From: Spirosoma sordidisoli
GTDB taxonomy: Bacteria; Bacteroidota; Bacteroidia; Cytophagales; Spirosomataceae
Assembly: GCF_004138325.1 (NCBI RefSeq)
Contig: NZ_SBLB01000005.1
Coordinates: 124,001-188,000 of the forward strand
Reading direction: 5' to 3'
DNA: 64,000 nucleotides
Translations under genes and position numbers: made by a program
Shown: piece by piece, positions 25,148 to 33,622 of the stretch
Layout of the letters: every line of letters starts with the position of its first letter
How positions within the stretch are numbered: the first letter of the stretch is position 1
The notes under the pieces: generated by a model
Seen by the model: only the letters and a program-made list of their open reading frames with translations
What the model was told of the DNA's origin: nothing
Databases searched by the model: none

Positions 25148-26038
25148 ATGAAACACACACGTTACTACGTCCTCACGATACTGGCCGGTATCACGCTGGC
25201 CAGCTGCGAAACGGTTATTGATGCCCGGCTCGATACGGGTCCGGCCCAGCTGTCTGTAGACGGCACACTGACCGACCAGCCCGGCCCGCAAACCATCCGG
25301 CTTACCCAAACGGCCGGTTATTTCGATAACAGCGCTCCGCCGGTAGCCGCGGGCGCAACGGTGGTCGTAACCGACAATACCGGCAAGACCTACGCCTTTA
25401 CCGATTCGGACAATGACGGGTACTACACCTGGACACCGGCCGCCAAAGACACGCTGGGCCGCATCGGTCGAACGTACCGGCTGTCGATTACCTATCAGGG
25501 CGACACCTACACAGCCAGCTCACGCATGAACCGGGTGCCAGCAATCGATTCGATTATTTTCCGGAAAGAGAAGATTAACCCCCTGTCAGCCACAGAAGGG
25601 TACCAGGCCGAGTTTTTTGCCCGCGATTTTCGGGGCGCTACGGACTACTATCGGGTGAAATACTACCGAAACGGCGTGCTGGCCAACAAACCCAGCGACA
25701 TTATTACCCTGAAGGACGCGTCGTTCTCGGGTAGCGCCGATACCGACGGGCTGGTATTCATCCGCCCGTTCCGGCAGTCGATCAACCCGGATAGCCTCTA
25801 CGCGCTGAACGACTCGGTCAAGGTCGAGCTACAGTCGCTGACGGTCGAAGCGTATGATTTCTGGCAGCAGTTCAGCCAGCAGATTACCAACGGCGGCCTG
25901 TTTGCCACCCCGCCCGCCAACGTACCGACCAATATTGTGAACACCAACCCGAACGGCCGCCAGGCCACCGGATTCTTCATCGCTTCAGCCGTCCGCACCC
26001 GTTCCACCAAAGTCACCGAAAGCGCCGTCCGCCGGTAG
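25148..26038 (+). CDS. DUF4249 family lipoprotein
   Basis: A 296-aa lipoprotein. ATG at 25148 (25 codons into the longest open frame) starts a lipoprotein signal ending LAGITLASCET, whose Cys would be lipidated and anchored in the outer membrane. The body is beta-rich with the DUF4249 opening pattern (LSVDGTLTDQPGPQTIRLTQ) and Ig-like strands (VVVTDNTGKTYAFTDSDNDG). DUF4249 proteins are typically encoded right after CarboxypepD_reg/TonB receptors, as here, and may form a surface lid or ligand-binding partner. The substrate is not known. Confidence 0.9.
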   Translation: MKHTRYYVLTILAGITLASCETVIDARLDTGPAQLSVDGTLTDQPGPQTIRLTQTAGYFDNSAPPVAAGATVVVTDNTGKTYAFTDSDNDGYYTWTPAAKDTLGRIGRTYRLSITYQGDTYTASSRMNRVPAIDSIIFRKEKINPLSATEGYQAEFFARDFRGATDYYRVKYYRNGVLANKPSDIITLKDASFSGSADTDGLVFIRPFRQSINPDSLYALNDSVKVELQSLTVEAYDFWQQFSQQITNGGLFATPPANVPTNIVNTNPNGRQATGFFIASAVRTRSTKVTESAVRR

Positions 26039-26059
26039 AGACGCAATCCCTTGCGTCTC
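26038..26059. repeat. Hairpin GAGACGCAA/TTGCGTCTC
   Basis: Perfect 9-bp arms 26038-26046 and 26051-26059 with a 4-nt loop, overlapping the last base of the DUF4249 stop. It could act as a terminator stem but lacks a T tract. It resembles short intergenic palindromes dispersed in Bacteroidetes genomes (recollection, not checked). Confidence 0.5.
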
Positions 26060-26090
26060 ATATGCGTCAGCAACAAAACCTGCCGGGTAA

Positions 26091-26114
26091 GTGGTCCGTG
26101 AGGACACGGACCAC
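26091..26114. repeat. Hairpin GTGGTCCGTG/CACGGACCAC
   Basis: Perfect 10-bp arms 26091-26100 and 26105-26114 with a 4-nt loop, 31 nt after the previous hairpin and just past the stop of the small membrane-protein gene on the minus strand. No T tract. Probably a REP-like palindrome. Confidence 0.5.
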
Positions 26115-26129
26115 GGTGGTAGCAAAATA

Positions 26130-26261
26130 CTACGATTTCAGCGACTGCTGGGCCAGGACACCGGGAATGATGAACGCTAGAAAGCCGATGGCCAGTACCA
26201 GCGTTAGGGTGATGTGCAGAATGGCCACCACGAGATTGACAATAAACCGCACGGTCTTCAT
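26130..26261 (-). CDS. 43-aa membrane peptide
   Basis: ATG at 26261 to TAG at 26132-26130. The peptide is almost wholly hydrophobic after a short basic start (MKTVRF): IVNLVVAILHITLTLVLAIG then FLAFIIPGVLAQQSLKS, long enough for one helix or a tight two-helix hairpin. The plus-strand frames across it have no such pattern. The frame ends just before two palindromes. It faces the DUF4249 gene tail to tail and may be transcribed independently. Role unknown; small inner-membrane peptides of this size often regulate a membrane protein or belong to toxin-type peptides, but nothing here decides between these. Confidence 0.55.
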   Translation of the reverse strand: MKTVRFIVNLVVAILHITLTLVLAIGFLAFIIPGVLAQQSLKS

Positions 26262-26358
26262 ACTAATCTGATTTTGAGAGTAATCAGGATTATTGCAAGA
26301 ACTATGCCGGTTTAAGAAACAGCCCTACGCGCGGGTAAACCGTGGAGAGCGCAGCACA

Positions 26359-27447
26359 CTAGATGAGGCCGGCTTCCAGCGCCTGTACGCCCGCCCGGGC
26401 CAGCGCCTGTACACCCGCCAGCAAACCCGCAAAGCGCGGGTCCTGCGTCAGTCCTTTCCGGTAGCGACCGTAGATCTGCTGAATAACGACCGCGTTTTTG
26501 AACAGGCCGAATACGTAATAATAGAGCAGGTTGTCGATGTTTCGACCGCTCCGCTCGGCATACCGCTCGGCAAATGCCTGGCGGGTCAGATTGCCGGGTA
26601 GCCAGGTCAGGTTGAACGTTTTGCGGAACGGATCGTCGGTCGGTTCGGCCCAGTAGGAAAGCGACGTGCCTACGTCCATCAGCGGGTCGCCCACGGTACA
26701 CATCTCCCAGTCGAGTACGGCGCGGATGTCGGGCAGGTTGTCGGGGTTCAGGACTACGTTATCGTATTTGAAATCGTTGTGGAGCAGGGTCGGGTTCGGG
26801 TTGTCGGGCGGGAGCTGGTCGGTCAGGTAGCGGGCCAGCGCGTCCATGTCCGGAATCACGTCGGTTTGAGCGGCCCCGTAGCGCCTGTGCCAGCCCGCCA
26901 CCTGCCGCTGTACGTAGCCTTCGGGTTTGCCCAGCTGAATGAGGCCCAGCCGCGTCGGATCCGTCGAGTGAAGGGAGATTGCATGCAGGTCGACGAGGCT
27001 ATCGACCAGAGCCAGAGACAGCTGCTGCATCACATCGGCCGGAATACCGAGTTTCGGAGCCGTCTGGGCGCGGAGAATCACCCCCTGCACCCGTTCCATG
27101 ATGTAAAACGAACAGCCCAGGATCGACTCGTCGTCGCAGAAAACGACGGGCTCAGGAATCGGTTTGTAGCCCGACTGTTGCAGAATAGTGAGCACCCGAT
27201 ATTCGCGGCCCATGTCGTGGCCGCCCTTGATGTCTTTGGCCCCAAAGGGCGGGCGCCGGAGAATGTACTCCCGGTTGCTGGTGGTTAGCAGGTAGGTCAG
27301 GTTCGAGTAGCCGCCGGGAAACTGGGCAATGTTGGTAATGGCACCGAGGGCGGGGATCTGGTCAGACAGGTAAGCCTGCAGAGCCGCCCGGTCTAGTTCT
27401 TCGCCGGGGCGGGTACGGGTCGGCGTATCGGGTTGGATGATCGTCAT
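26359..27447 (-). CDS. APH-family phosphotransferase (ACAD10/11 kinase-like)
   Basis: A 362-aa kinase-fold protein. It shows the glycine loop FPGGYSNLTYLL, the ATP Lys region REYILRRPP, the catalytic loop LLHNDFKYDNVVLNP (Asp as base, Asn for Mg) and the metal-binding LDWEMCTVGDPLMDVG. This matches the aminoglycoside-phosphotransferase-like family found N-terminally in animal ACAD10/ACAD11 and in Pseudomonas LvaA, where it phosphorylates 4-hydroxyacyl-CoA. It starts 18 nt after the stop of the acyl-CoA dehydrogenase, so both are one operon. Antibiotic modification is unlikely given the neighbour. Confidence 0.85.
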   Translation of the reverse strand: MTIIQPDTPTRTRPGEELDRAALQAYLSDQIPALGAITNIAQFPGGYSNLTYLLTTSNREYILRRPPFGAKDIKGGHDMGREYRVLTILQQSGYKPIPEPVVFCDDESILGCSFYIMERVQGVILRAQTAPKLGIPADVMQQLSLALVDSLVDLHAISLHSTDPTRLGLIQLGKPEGYVQRQVAGWHRRYGAAQTDVIPDMDALARYLTDQLPPDNPNPTLLHNDFKYDNVVLNPDNLPDIRAVLDWEMCTVGDPLMDVGTSLSYWAEPTDDPFRKTFNLTWLPGNLTRQAFAERYAERSGRNIDNLLYYYVFGLFKNAVVIQQIYGRYRKGLTQDPRFAGLLAGVQALARAGVQALEAGLI

Positions 27448-27465
27448 GCAGAAAAAAACGGTACG

Positions 27466-28710
27466 CTAGGCGCGGGCGGCTGCCAGGTCTGCGGGTTTGT
27501 TGCGTTTGGTGTCGAGGCCATACTCTTTCAGGATACTCCGGGCCAGAGCGGTTTTATGTACTTCGTCGGCCCCGTCGTAAATCCGGGCTCCGCGTTCGTG
27601 GCGATAATACCAGGGAAGCAGCACATCATCGGTGATGCCCATGGCGCCGTAGGTCTGTATGGCCCGGTCAACCACGTTCAGCATGATGTCGGCTACGAAG
27701 AATTTGATTTCCGATATCTGGTTACGCACCGCAGCCGCTCCAAACTGGTCGATGTTCTGCGCCGTTCGCAGCACCATGAGCCGGGCCGCGTCGATCTGCG
27801 CGCGACTTTCGGCAATCCAGCCCTGAACAAACTGCTTTTCGCCCAGCATGACACCGTCTTCCATCTCGCGGGTAGCGGCCCGTCGACACATCAGGTCGAA
27901 GCAGCGCTCGCTGATACCGATCCAGCGCATGCAGTGGTGAATGCGGCCCGGTCCCAGCCGTTCCTGCGCCAGCACGAAGCCCATGCCCTCGCCCCCGATC
28001 AGGTTGGTTGCCGGCACCCGCACGTCGGTGTAGCGCACTTCGGCATGGCTGCCCCAGTGGTCGGAGCCGTCGCCCATAATGCTGATATTACGAACCAGCT
28101 CAAACCCCGGCGTATCGGTCGGGACCAGAATCATGCTGGCCCGGCGGTGCGGAGCCGCGTCGGGGTTGGTAACGGCCATCACCACCGCAAACGCCGACCC
28201 ATCGGCCGAGCTGGTAAACCACTTATGCCCGTTGATGACCCAGTCGTCGCCCACCCGAACGGCCGTTGTTCCCATGCGGGTGGGGTTCGACCCGGCAAAC
28301 TCCGGTTCGGTCATCGAAAAACACGAGCGGATATGCCCATCGCGCAGGGGTTCGAGGTACCGGCGTTTCAGCGGCTCGGGCGCGTACTTGTGCATCAGCT
28401 CCATGTTGCCGATGTCGGGCGCCTGGCAGTTGAAGGTGTAATGCCCAAACGGCGACCAGGCCAGGGCCTCACTGACCTGGCCAAACTCGCAGAGCGACAA
28501 CCCCAGCCCGCCTTCGTCGAGGCTGTGTTGCAGCCCCCACAGATCGGCTTTACGAACCAGCTCCCGCTTCTGATCGAGAATAGCGGCTACTTTTGAGAAA
28601 TTTCCGGTCAGGTGTTCACTCGTTTCGAGCGGTACCAGCTCGTTCAGCACGAACTCCCGGATGCGGGGCACCAGCGCTTTCGTCTGGTCAGTAGCAAATA
28701 AAGGTTCCAT
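27466..28710 (-). CDS. Acyl-CoA dehydrogenase (ACAD10/11-like partner)
   Basis: A 414-aa FAD-dependent acyl-CoA dehydrogenase. The N-terminal helical domain contains EGGLGLSLCEFGQVSEAL, the middle beta domain CFSMTEPEFAGSNPT and WVINGHKWFTSSADGS, and the C-terminal helical domain QTYGAMGITDDVLLPWYYRH then RIYDGADEVHK. It heads an operon with the kinase-like gene, the same two activities that are fused in ACAD10/11 and adjacent in lva-type loci. That suggests the pair turns 4-hydroxy fatty acyl-CoA into products that enter beta-oxidation: phosphorylation first, then rearrangement by the dehydrogenase. The substrate is inferred from context only. Confidence 0.88.
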   Translation of the reverse strand: MEPLFATDQTKALVPRIREFVLNELVPLETSEHLTGNFSKVAAILDQKRELVRKADLWGLQHSLDEGGLGLSLCEFGQVSEALAWSPFGHYTFNCQAPDIGNMELMHKYAPEPLKRRYLEPLRDGHIRSCFSMTEPEFAGSNPTRMGTTAVRVGDDWVINGHKWFTSSADGSAFAVVMAVTNPDAAPHRRASMILVPTDTPGFELVRNISIMGDGSDHWGSHAEVRYTDVRVPATNLIGGEGMGFVLAQERLGPGRIHHCMRWIGISERCFDLMCRRAATREMEDGVMLGEKQFVQGWIAESRAQIDAARLMVLRTAQNIDQFGAAAVRNQISEIKFFVADIMLNVVDRAIQTYGAMGITDDVLLPWYYRHERGARIYDGADEVHKTALARSILKEYGLDTKRNKPADLAAARA

Positions 28711-28740
28711 CGGGCGGGCAGGAAAGAGTAGTGTTCTGAA

Positions 28741-28822
28741 TGATGAGTTAGGAGCGATGAGCGATGAGTGGTGGAGAGCCAGGCTGGTTTATTACTCATC
28801 GCTCATCGCTCCTAACTCATCA
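28741..28822. repeat. 29-bp inverted repeat built from GATGAG units
   Basis: Arms 28741-28769 and 28794-28822 are perfect reverse complements with a 24-nt centre. Each arm is made of degenerate GATGAG(T/C) units. It lies between the acyl-CoA dehydrogenase start and the 28827 gene stop and belongs to the same type of hairpin as those at 32945, 33543 and 53952. Confidence 0.75.
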
Positions 28823-28826
28823 CTCA

Positions 28827-29057
28827 CTACTGTATATCGTACATTAAGTTGTCGCGGTCTTTGCGGTGGGGGATAACGGTCCAGTGTTTGGCATCGGGCA
28901 GGTGGTCCGTGATGATGCTGGCGGCCGTATCTTCCAGATTTTCTTCGTTGGTAATAAAAAACAGGCTGCGCGGATTGTCGGTCTGCGTAGTCCGCACTTC
29001 AAAATATTCGTTGTGGTGTTCGATGTCGTGTTTTTCGACAAGCTGGTACTGGGCCAT
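28827..29057 (-). CDS. Conserved-looking 76-aa protein, unknown
   Basis: ATG at 29057 (MAQYQLVEKHDIEHHNEYFE); the open frame extends upstream but that part is low in coding character and crosses the opposite-strand promoter region. The small acidic protein alternates strand and helix patterns (FEVRTTQTDNPRSLFFITN, then HLPDAKHWTVIPHRKDRD), with no Cys, signal peptide or membrane segment. It may fold as a compact alpha/beta domain. It diverges from yceD with 233 nt between the starts. No family recognised. Confidence 0.55.
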   Translation of the reverse strand: MAQYQLVEKHDIEHHNEYFEVRTTQTDNPRSLFFITNEENLEDTAASIITDHLPDAKHWTVIPHRKDRDNLMYDIQ

Positions 29058-29254
29058 AATCGTACTGGTTAAAGTTAGCACTGTTTCCAGATAAACTAGC
29101 ATTTGAGCGCGCTGTTCTACAATCTGCGTGTGCAACAGCCAGTCACGAGCCAGAAATGACCGCGCCGGGGCTGGTTCGGGCGGGGAATTAAGTGAATAAA
29201 AATCAGCCTGTTTTACTTTTTTGGCTAGCACTTTCCTGATTGACAAACGTTTCG

Positions 29255-29262
29255 TACCTTTG
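29255..29262 (+). promoter_or_regulatory. -7 element TACCTTTG of the yceD-rpmF unit
   Basis: Exact TAnnTTTG match 28 nt before the yceD GTG. The same octamer precedes nuoA. A -33 box is not evident. Confidence 0.5.
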
Positions 29263-29290
29263 CGGTCCTGTTTTAAGAGGAGAGAGAAAG

Positions 29291-29836
29291 GTGAACGCAT
29301 TACGCGCATACGATATCCATATTGCTGGATTGGAAAACAAACGGCACGAGTACGACTTCACGTCGGACAACGCGTTTTTTGCTGCGCTGGAGCAGGATTT
29401 GATCGAGAAAGGCAGTATACAGACGCATCTGGTTCTGGATAAGTCGGAAACGATGATCCGTCTCGATTTTCATATTACCGGCACGGTCGAGCAGCTTTGC
29501 GACCGTAGCCTCGATGAATATGATCAGCCGGTCGATGCCCGGCAAACGATGCTGCTTAAGTTCGGCGACCATAACGAGGAGCTGAGCGATGAAATTGAAC
29601 TGATTGAACGGAACACGGCGACCATCAACGTGGCCCGGTACATATTTGATTTTCTGAGTCTTTCATTGCCCATGAAACGCCTTCACCCCCGGTTTCGGAA
29701 CGAAGACGATGAGGACGATGAATCGACGGGTAAACTCGTTTATCGGTCAGACGCAGAGCCCGAGGCTAATCAGGACGATCAGCCCGATACGATTGACCCC
29801 CGCTGGGCTGCCTTGCGCAAGCTGAGCGACAATTAA
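29291..29836 (+). CDS. YceD/DUF177 family protein
   Basis: A 181-aa cytoplasmic protein. The start is taken as GTG at 29291 because a purine-rich ribosome site (AAGAGGAGAGAGAAAG) ends next to it and the product then begins with the family-like NALRAYDIHIAGL; the ATG at 29240 lies upstream of the -7 box. DUF177 features are the acidic middle, TVEQLCDRSLDEYDQPV and the C-terminal GKLVYRSDAE and DPRWAALRKL. In many bacteria YceD precedes rpmF and plsX and is linked to 23S rRNA accumulation; the order here is the classic one. An Asp/Glu run (NEDDEDDEST) is present near residue 145. Confidence 0.9.
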   Translation: MNALRAYDIHIAGLENKRHEYDFTSDNAFFAALEQDLIEKGSIQTHLVLDKSETMIRLDFHITGTVEQLCDRSLDEYDQPVDARQTMLLKFGDHNEELSDEIELIERNTATINVARYIFDFLSLSLPMKRLHPRFRNEDDEDDESTGKLVYRSDAEPEANQDDQPDTIDPRWAALRKLSDN

Positions 29837-29939
29837 CGAAGTACAGAGTGCAGGGCGCTCCGGGTATACTGGTTGTCTCCGGCGCTGCCAACTCGACAAA
29901 ATACGACCAGACAACTTTAGAACGTAGAATTCAGAAAAC

Positions 29940-30134
29940 ATGGCACATCCCAAACGACGCCACTCCAGCACCCGGCGCGATAAGCGCAGAACGCACTACA
30001 AGGCTACGGCCGTAACCCTCTCGACCGACGCCCAGACTGGCGAAGTTCATGAGCGTCACCACGCTCACGTTTTCGAGGGTAACCTGTTTTACAAAGGGCA
30101 GATGATCATCGAGAATTACGCCAAAACGGCTTAA
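29940..30134 (+). CDS. rpmF: 50S ribosomal protein L32
   Basis: A 64-aa L32 with the typical start [19 protein letters not shown] and family-like length. There is no CxxC zinc pair, so it is the zinc-independent form. It lies 103 nt after yceD and is followed by a hairpin terminator, so part of transcription may stop before plsX. The yceD-rpmF-plsX-fabH order is widely conserved and ties ribosome production to fatty-acid initiation. Confidence 0.97.
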   Translation: MAHPKRRHSSTRRDKRRTHYKATAVTLSTDAQTGEVHERHHAHVFEGNLFYKGQMIIENYAKTA

Positions 30135-30151
30135 TTATCAGCATCTTATAG

Positions 30152-30200
30152 AAAGTATTTCGTTGACGTCTTCCTGAAGATGAACGCGAAATACTTTTTT
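30152..30200 (+). terminator. Hairpin with T tract after rpmF
   Basis: Outer arms 30152-30162 and 30187-30197 pair perfectly (11 bp) around a partly self-pairing centre, followed by TTT to 30200. It may act as a terminator or attenuator between rpmF and plsX. Confidence 0.65.
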
Positions 30201-30279
30201 ATTGCCCGTAGCCTGCCTATTTTTACGCGTATTTTTTTTAACCGGCGTAGCTGGGTAAGTTATTGAACAGACCGAGTCA

Positions 30280-31221
30280 ATGAAAATTGCAGTGGACGCA
30301 ATGGGTGGCGATTTCGCTCCGGAAGCGATTGTGGATGGAGTGTTGCTAGCCGCTGCTGAATTGCCGGAAAGCGTTGCTATTGTCCTGATTGGCAAGCAAG
30401 CCGTACTGGAACCGTTAGTGCATAAGGGCACCGCTGGCGCCCGTGCCCGAATCGAATTGGTCAATGCCGACGACGTAATCGAAATGAGTGAGCACCCCAC
30501 CAAGGCGCTCTCCCAGAAACCCAATTCCAGCATCGGGATTGGGTTTAAGCTTTTGAAAGACAAACAGGTACAGGCTTTCTGCAGCGCCGGCAATACGGGC
30601 GCCATGCACGTTGGTGCCCTGTTCAGTATCAAAGCGATAGAAGGCGTATTGCGGCCCTGTATTGCCGGCTTCGTGCCCCAGATAACCGGTGGTCATGCCG
30701 TTATTCTGGACATTGGCGCCAACGCCGACTGCAAGCCCGAAATGCTGGCTCAGTTCGGCGAAATCGGGTCGCTTTACGCGCAGCATACGTTCGGTATCGA
30801 CCGGCCCCGGGTGGCGCTGATGAACATCGGCCACGAAGAGCAAAAAGGCTCTCTGGTTGCCCAGGCCGCCCACCAACTCCTGAAAGACAACCGCCGGATC
30901 AATTTTATCGGTAATATGGAAGGGGGCGATTTCTTCGCGGGTAAAACCGACGTTATCGTAACCGATGGCTTCACGGGCAATACCATGTTTAAGCTGGGTG
31001 AGTCGTTTTACTCGATGGCTGCCCAGCGCGGTATCAGCGATGAGTTTATCGATAAAACCAATTACGAGTCCGTAGGGGGTAGCCCCATCCTGGGCGTAAA
31101 CGGCAACGTGATCATCGCCCACGGCATCTCGTCGCCCCTGGCCATCAAAAATATGATTGGACTGGCAATCCGGCAGGTTGAGTCTGATGCGTACACCAAA
31201 ATTGCACAAGCACTGAGTTGA
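30280..31221 (+). CDS. plsX: Phosphate acyltransferase PlsX
   Basis: A 313-aa PlsX, which makes acyl-phosphate from acyl-ACP for the first step of phospholipid synthesis (with PlsY). It starts with the signature [20 protein letters not shown] and contains [35 protein letters not shown] and [13 protein letters not shown], all family blocks. Length is normal (about 310-350). It is 75 nt upstream of fabH in the usual order. The spacing before it contains a terminator-like hairpin and AT-rich DNA that may carry its own promoter. Confidence 0.97.
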   Translation: MKIAVDAMGGDFAPEAIVDGVLLAAAELPESVAIVLIGKQAVLEPLVHKGTAGARARIELVNADDVIEMSEHPTKALSQKPNSSIGIGFKLLKDKQVQAFCSAGNTGAMHVGALFSIKAIEGVLRPCIAGFVPQITGGHAVILDIGANADCKPEMLAQFGEIGSLYAQHTFGIDRPRVALMNIGHEEQKGSLVAQAAHQLLKDNRRINFIGNMEGGDFFAGKTDVIVTDGFTGNTMFKLGESFYSMAAQRGISDEFIDKTNYESVGGSPILGVNGNVIIAHGISSPLAIKNMIGLAIRQVESDAYTKIAQALS

Positions 31222-31296
31222 CAGCCGTTTGTTAAGCGGGGCCTCCGTCAAACGAGATCCGCCTAACCGACTACTGCTCCGAATTACCACCAACTT

Positions 31297-32280
31297 ATGA
31301 CTAAAGCTGCCATCACTGGAATTCACGGTTACGTTCCTGACTACGTGCTGACCAACGCTGAGTTGGAGCGTATGGTGGATACCAACGACGAGTGGATCAC
31401 CAGCCGTACGGGCATTAAAGAACGGCATATCCTGAAAGGGGAGGGCATGGGCTCGTCGCATATGGGAGCCAAAGCGGTGGCAGGCCTGCTCGAGAAGACA
31501 AACACCCGACCCGAAGAGATCGACTTGCTGATCTGCGCTACCACCACCCCCGACTACGTATTTCCGTGTACGGCCAACCTGATCTGCGACATGGTTGGTA
31601 TCCGGAACGTAGGTAGTTTCGACATACAGGCCGCCTGCTCGGGCTTCCTCTACGCGCTGACCATCGGCACGCAGTTTATCGAAACCGGCAAATACAAAAA
31701 GGTCGTCATTGTAGGGGCGGATAAGATGTCGGCAATTACCGACTATACCGATCGAACAACCTGTATCCTCTTCGGCGATGGAGCCGGCGCGGTTTTGCTG
31801 GAACCCAATGCCGATGGCTTCGGCGTCCTCGATTCCATTATCCGGTCCGACGGCGTGGGGCAGAACCACCTGTTCCAGAAAGCCGGCGGCAGCCGTTACC
31901 CACCCACCCACGAAACCGTTGAGAAACGCTGGCACTACGTATACCAGGACGGTCCGTCGGTGTTTAAGTTTGCCGTGAAAAACATGGCCGACGTATCAGC
32001 CGAAATCATGGAGCGGAACCACCTGGCGGGCTCCGACGTGGCCTGGCTGGTGCCGCATCAGGCCAACAAACGCATCATCGACGCTACCGCAAACCGGATG
32101 GGTATCGAAGCCGACCGGGTCATGATGAATATTCACAAGTACGGCAATACAACCGCGGCTACCATTCCGCTGTGCCTGCACGATTACGAATCGCAGCTCA
32201 AAAAAGGCGATAACCTGGTGCTGGCGGCCTTTGGCGGTGGCTTTACCTGGGGAGCCGCTTACGTAAAGTGGGCGTATTAA
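31297..32280 (+). CDS. fabH: 3-oxoacyl-ACP synthase III
   Basis: A 327-aa KAS III that condenses an acyl-CoA primer with malonyl-ACP to start fatty-acid elongation. The Cys-His-Asn triad is visible: C114 in [10 protein letters not shown]254 in VPHQANKRI and N284 in YGNTTAAT. The N-terminal [14 protein letters not shown] block and the glycine-rich C-terminal [13 protein letters not shown] are typical. It follows plsX and precedes efp. Selection between acetyl-CoA and branched primers, which sets iso-fatty acid content in this group, cannot be read directly. Confidence 0.97.
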   Translation: MTKAAITGIHGYVPDYVLTNAELERMVDTNDEWITSRTGIKERHILKGEGMGSSHMGAKAVAGLLEKTNTRPEEIDLLICATTTPDYVFPCTANLICDMVGIRNVGSFDIQAACSGFLYALTIGTQFIETGKYKKVVIVGADKMSAITDYTDRTTCILFGDGAGAVLLEPNADGFGVLDSIIRSDGVGQNHLFQKAGGSRYPPTHETVEKRWHYVYQDGPSVFKFAVKNMADVSAEIMERNHLAGSDVAWLVPHQANKRIIDATANRMGIEADRVMMNIHKYGNTTAATIPLCLHDYESQLKKGDNLVLAAFGGGFTWGAAYVKWAY

Positions 32281-32294
32281 GTGAGTAAAGAGTT

Positions 32295-32341
32295 TTCGGT
32301 TTTCGGTTTAACGTGCAGACGCACCTCTATCGAAAACCGAA
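32295..32341. repeat. Inverted repeat TTCGGTTTTCG in the fabH-efp spacer
   Basis: Arms 32295-32305 and 32331-32341 are perfect 11-bp reverse complements around a 25-nt centre. It lies 15 nt after the fabH stop. No T tract, so more likely an mRNA-processing or REP-like hairpin than a terminator. Confidence 0.5.
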
Positions 32342-32370
32342 CCCTGTACATAGAAAACCATAAGTGAGTA

Positions 32371-32934
32371 ATGGCAACAACTGCAGATATCCGCAACGGA
32401 TTGGTCATCAACTACAACAACGATCTCTTTCAGATAACTGAATTCCAGCACGTCAAGCCGGGTAAGGGCGCAGCGTTTGTGCGCACCAAGCTCAAAAGCC
32501 TGACAACGGGCCGGGTTATCGATAATACCTTCAACTCGGGCGTTACCATCTATCCGGTTCGGGTAGAACGCCGGAAGTTCCAGTACCTTTACAAAGACGA
32601 AGCCGGCTTCAACTTCATGGACCAGGAAACGTTCGACCAGATCAACCTGGACGAAAAACTGGTTGATGGAGCCGATCTGATGAAAGAAGGGCAGGAAGTG
32701 GAAATCGTAATCAATGCCGATACGGAAACTCCGCTGTCGTGCGAACTGCCCCCGTTCGTTGAACTGGAAGTAACCTATGCCGAACCCGGTATCAAAGGCG
32801 ATACGGCCAACAGCCCTAAAAAACGGGTTGAGGTCGAGTCGGGCGCTAAAATCATGGTGCCGCTGTTTATCGATTCGGGGCAGAAAATTCGGGTCGACAC
32901 ACGCACGAGAGATTACGTAGAACGAGTGAAATAA
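32371..32934 (+). CDS. efp: Translation elongation factor P
   Basis: A 187-aa EF-P that relieves ribosome stalling at proline runs. Three OB/KOW-like domains are present. The domain I loop has KPGKGAAFVRTKLKSL, with K32 the residue at the position that some bacteria modify. Domain III carries the C-terminal signature FIDSGQKIRVDTRTRDYVER. No epmA/epmB or earP genes are nearby. It sits between fabH and accB, a placement seen in several Bacteroidetes, with repeat-bearing spacers on both sides. Confidence 0.97.
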   Translation: MATTADIRNGLVINYNNDLFQITEFQHVKPGKGAAFVRTKLKSLTTGRVIDNTFNSGVTIYPVRVERRKFQYLYKDEAGFNFMDQETFDQINLDEKLVDGADLMKEGQEVEIVINADTETPLSCELPPFVELEVTYAEPGIKGDTANSPKKRVEVESGAKIMVPLFIDSGQKIRVDTRTRDYVERVK

Positions 32935-32944
32935 GGTTTGGAAA

Positions 32945-33041
32945 GATGAATGGTGAATGACCACCGATGGTTCGGGCTTTTCCCTGTTCGTCGTTGTTTC
33001 GATAACTCACTCATCACTCATCGTTCATCATTCATCATTAC
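32945..33041. repeat. TGAATGAT/[12 protein letters not shown] hairpin between efp and accB
   Basis: Left arm 32945-32960 pairs with a right arm near 33019-33034 (14 of 16 positions). The right flank from 33005 is a run of ACTCATC/TTCATCA units. The accB ATG follows 5 nt after the repeat. Same unit type as the elements at 28741, 33543 and 53952. Confidence 0.6.
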
Positions 33042-33045
33042 TAGC

Positions 33046-33537
33046 ATGAGCACCCAGGACATTCAGCAACTAATCGACTTCATCTCGCAGTCGGGTTTAG
33101 ACGAGGTTAACATCGAAACGACTGATCTGAAAATCAGCGTGAAACGCTATGGCACGGCCTCGCCCGTTGCGCAGCTATCGCCCACTACCGTAGCGCCGGT
33201 TCCGGCTCCGGTGCCTGTTGCGGCACCGTCGGTGTCAGCGCCTGCGCCTGCGGTAGCTGCCAGCCAGCCCAGCGCAGCACCGGCCAGCACGTCGAACTAT
33301 GTGACCATCAAGTCGCCCATGATCGGTACGTTCTACCGGTCGTCGAGCCCCGAAACGCCCTCATTTGTTGAAGTCGGCGATAACGTTTCGGAGGGTAAGG
33401 TGGTCTGTATCATCGAGGCCATGAAGCTCTTCAACGAAATCGAGTCTGAAGTATCGGGCCGGATCGTGAAGGTACTGGTCGAAAATGCCACGCCGGTCGA
33501 GTACGACCAGCCGCTGTTCCTTGTCGAACCCATTTAA
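33046..33537 (+). CDS. accB: Biotin carboxyl carrier protein of acetyl-CoA carboxylase
   Basis: A 163-aa BCCP. ATG at 33046 (33rd codon of the open frame) gives the standard opening [20 protein letters not shown]; residues upstream of it would be read from the repeat and are not real. A Pro/Ala-rich linker (about 45-85) leads to the biotinyl domain with K127 in [16 protein letters not shown]. It carries the carboxybiotin between AccC and the carboxyltransferase for malonyl-CoA synthesis. accC follows, while accA and accD are elsewhere. Confidence 0.95.
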   Translation: MSTQDIQQLIDFISQSGLDEVNIETTDLKISVKRYGTASPVAQLSPTTVAPVPAPVPVAAPSVSAPAPAVAASQPSAAPASTSNYVTIKSPMIGTFYRSSSPETPSFVEVGDNVSEGKVVCIIEAMKLFNEIESEVSGRIVKVLVENATPVEYDQPLFLVEPI

Positions 33538-33542
33538 TTAGT

Positions 33543-33618
33543 GATTGGGTGATTGAGTGGTTGAGTGAAACTTTGTATCGTCGTATCACTCAATCACTCA
33601 ATCACTCAGTCACTCAAT
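33543..33618. repeat. [12 protein letters not shown] hairpin between accB and accC
   Basis: Left arm about 33543-33568 (GATTGAGTGGTTGAGTGA type) and right arm about 33586-33618, four copies of TCACTCA(A/G). Pairing is nearly complete with a few mismatches. It ends about 4 nt before the accC ATG, so the 5' end of accC is embedded in the structure. Confidence 0.7.
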
Positions 33619-33622
33619 TTAT

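Noticed and set aside
27433..28596. Plus-strand frame of about 387 codons opposite the acyl-CoA dehydrogenase
   Set aside because: Antisense to a complete gene, no recognisable domain.
30415..31935. Long minus-strand open frame (over 500 codons) across plsX and fabH
   Set aside because: It is antisense to two well-supported genes and has no domain; GC-rich third positions in real genes often create such shadows.
33543..33618. Tandem TCACTCAA units considered as a CRISPR array
   Set aside because: Units are 8 nt with no spacers and are arranged as an inverted pair; no cas genes nearby.
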